Shown: one piece after another, positions 5,999 through 7,249 of the stretch
Numbering within the stretch: the first letter of the stretch is position 1
How the letters are laid out: the number at the start of each line of letters is the position of its first letter
DNA from: Verrucomicrobiota bacterium
Lineage (GTDB): Bacteria; Verrucomicrobiota; Verrucomicrobiia; Limisphaerales; UBA9464
NCBI GenBank assembly: GCA_947454295.1
Contig: CANGMO010000109.1
Coordinates: 1 to 7,249 of the forward strand
DNA length: 7,249 bases
Direction: 5' to 3'
Made by a program: the position numbers and the translations under genes
The notes under the pieces: model-generated
What the model was told of the DNA's origin: nothing
Seen by the model: the letters and a program-made list of their open reading frames with translations, nothing else
Databases searched by the model: none

Positions 5999-7249
5999 TC
6001 AGCGCCGCGACTCCAGGAACGCCATCAGGTCGGCGAAATCCTCCACCGAAAGTCCGTCCAACAACCCGTCGGGCATCATGGACAGAGTCAGGATTCGTTG
6101 TTCGGCAATCTGTGATTTGGGAAGATAGACCGCCTGCCCCTCGCCGGTGACGAGCGTCAGGGACCCATCCGCATCCGCTCCAAGCACCCGGCCGGAGTAC
6201 GATTCCCCGTCGCGGGTTTCCACGAGGTACTGGGCAAATTGCGGGGCGATGTCGCGACTCGGCTGGAAGAGCGACGATACCAATTTCTCGCGCTTGGAGG
6301 CTCGGCCGATCGTCGACAGGTCCGGTCCCACCGATCCGCCCGATCCCTCGATGCGATGGCATTTGGAGCAGGCGGCCCAGCTGGATTCAAACACGCGCCG
6401 CCCCGATTCCGCATTCCCGGTTCCCCGCGCCGCCACTTCAAGCCACCCGGCTTCCGTGGTGGGCCGCATCGTGGATCGCCCCAACGCAAAGGCCGCGGCT
6501 GCGGCGACCGCAGGCGGATTGGTGACCGACTCAAGCGCCACTTTGACTCCCGGCTTGCCCAGCCAGGGCCGCAGCGCCCGCGCCTCCTCCAGGGCCACTG
6601 CGGGCGACGGATCCTTCAACAGCGTCAGCAACTCGCTCACATGATCCTCATGGCCCCCGGTCAGCCCTACCACCGCGGCGGCACGAAGCTCCCGGTTGTC
6701 GGCAAGATTGGTCGCCACCCGACGCAGCGCAGCCACCACCTCCGGCTCGTGCCGACCCGCGAGCAGGCGCAACGCAGCACGGCGACGCACCAGTGTCTCC
6801 GCGGGGGAGTCGAGTTGCCGGACGGCCTCGGCAATCAGCAGTGGATCCACCGAAGCCTGGGGAATCAACCGCACTGCCGTTCCCTTGGAAGCGACGGGCG
6901 CCGTTTTGTCCACGGTCAGCCGGCGCAGGGTTTCAGCCTGGGCCGCGAGCAGCAGCGGCGTGGCCGGCCCGGCGAGCAGGGAATCCGAGACCGCGCCGCG
7001 CAGTTCGCTGATCCGATCCTCGGCCACCCATTGGAGCGCCACGAGGCGAACACCGGGATCCGGATTTCGGAGTGCCGCAACGAGAATGTCGGTCAGCTTG
7101 AATCCTGTGGGAACTCCGTTGGTATCGCGACGGGCCAGGGCGCGACGCAATGAGAGCAGCGCGTGCTGGGTTTCGAGTGGCGATTTGGCCTCCTGGATCC
7201 ATGCGGTCAACTCGCCCACGGGACGCGTGGCCATGGCGGACGTGGCTGC
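5999..7249 (-). CDS. PVC-type HEAT-repeat protein with C-terminal cytochrome c-like heme-binding domain (5' partial)
   Basis: Residues are numbered from the methionine at 7234. About 1-255 are Ala/Leu-rich paired helices resembling HEAT repeats, for example around 44-75, 150-175, 182-208 and 213-250. The C-terminal domain (about 270-411) holds the heme-attachment motif CSKCH at 289-293, then GSGGSVGPDLSTIGR, a beta-rich DGESYSGRV/DGSLTLVT section and a final SMMPDGLLDGLS (385-396); M386 or M387 is the probable distal heme ligand. This arrangement matches the TIGR02603 'putative heme-binding domain, Pirellula/Verrucomicrobium type', usually fused to large secreted or periplasmic dehydrogenase-like proteins, where it probably passes electrons. 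The frame stays open through 7249 (A-A-T-S-A before M), so the true start, and any signal peptide or beta-propeller catalytic part, lies outside the window. The 7234 methionine is probably internal. Holding covalent heme implies export. Confidence 0.9.
   Translation of the reverse strand, partial: AATSAMATRPVGELTAWIQEAKSPLETQHALLSLRRALARRDTNGVPTGFKLTDILVAALRNPDPGVRLVALQWVAEDRISELRGAVSDSLLAGPATPLLLAAQAETLRRLTVDKTAPVASKGTAVRLIPQASVDPLLIAEAVRQLDSPAETLVRRRAALRLLAGRHEPEVVAALRRVATNLADNRELRAAAVVGLTGGHEDHVSELLTLLKDPSPAVALEEARALRPWLGKPGVKVALESVTNPPAVAAAAAFALGRSTMRPTTEAGWLEVAARGTGNAESGRRVFESSWAACSKCHRIEGSGGSVGPDLSTIGRASKREKLVSSLFQPSRDIAPQFAQYLVETRDGESYSGRVLGADADGSLTLVTGEGQAVYLPKSQIAEQRILTLSMMPDGLLDGLSVEDFADLMAFLESRR

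Noticed and set aside
6239..7153. 304-codon plus-strand open frame antisense to the heme-binding protein
   Set aside because: It is Arg/His/Gly-rich with no motif, opposite a gene with a clear CxxCH domain.

Overview
The window is GC-rich bacterial DNA, densely packed with genes and with GC-biased third codon positions. Its best taxonomic marker is the gene at the right edge: a HEAT-repeat protein ending in the cytochrome c-type heme-binding domain named after Pirellula and Verrucomicrobium (TIGR02603-like). That domain is typical of the Planctomycetota-Verrucomicrobiota group. Together with an intergenic region carrying 10-bp-period repeats and TTCA-loop hairpins, it points to a Verrucomicrobiota member. 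This is inferred from the sequence alone.

Layout from left to right. (1) Positions 1-649, minus strand: the N-terminal membrane domain of an ABC exporter, cut by the window edge before the ATPase domain. (2) 654-1817, minus: a complete class V (fold-type I) PLP-dependent aminotransferase-like enzyme. Its stop lies 4 bases before the exporter start, so the two are probably cotranscribed. (3) 1818-2111: a 294-base non-coding stretch with three tandem 10-bp units and two small hairpins. (4) 2112-2843, minus: a TerC-family integral membrane protein. (5) 2844-2962: a divergent intergenic region with a perfect 10-bp tandem repeat. (6) 2963-4504, plus: an ABC-2 type permease with no ATPase gene beside it. 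(7) 4501-4548, plus: a 15-codon mini-ORF joined by 4-base overlaps to the genes on both sides. (8) 4545-5924, plus: a CCA-adding-type tRNA nucleotidyltransferase with an HD domain. (9) 5925-5998: a short convergent spacer. (10) 5999-7249, minus: the heme-binding HEAT-repeat protein, whose 5' part lies outside the window.

Most of the window is ordinary: core tRNA maturation, membrane transport and a PVC-type cytochrome domain. I see no convincing new multi-gene system. The most unusual points are the coupled mini-ORF between the permease and the CCA enzyme gene, the composite repeat/hairpin region, and the tight pairing of a PLP enzyme lacking a cysteine-desulfurase-type cysteine loop with an ABC exporter.
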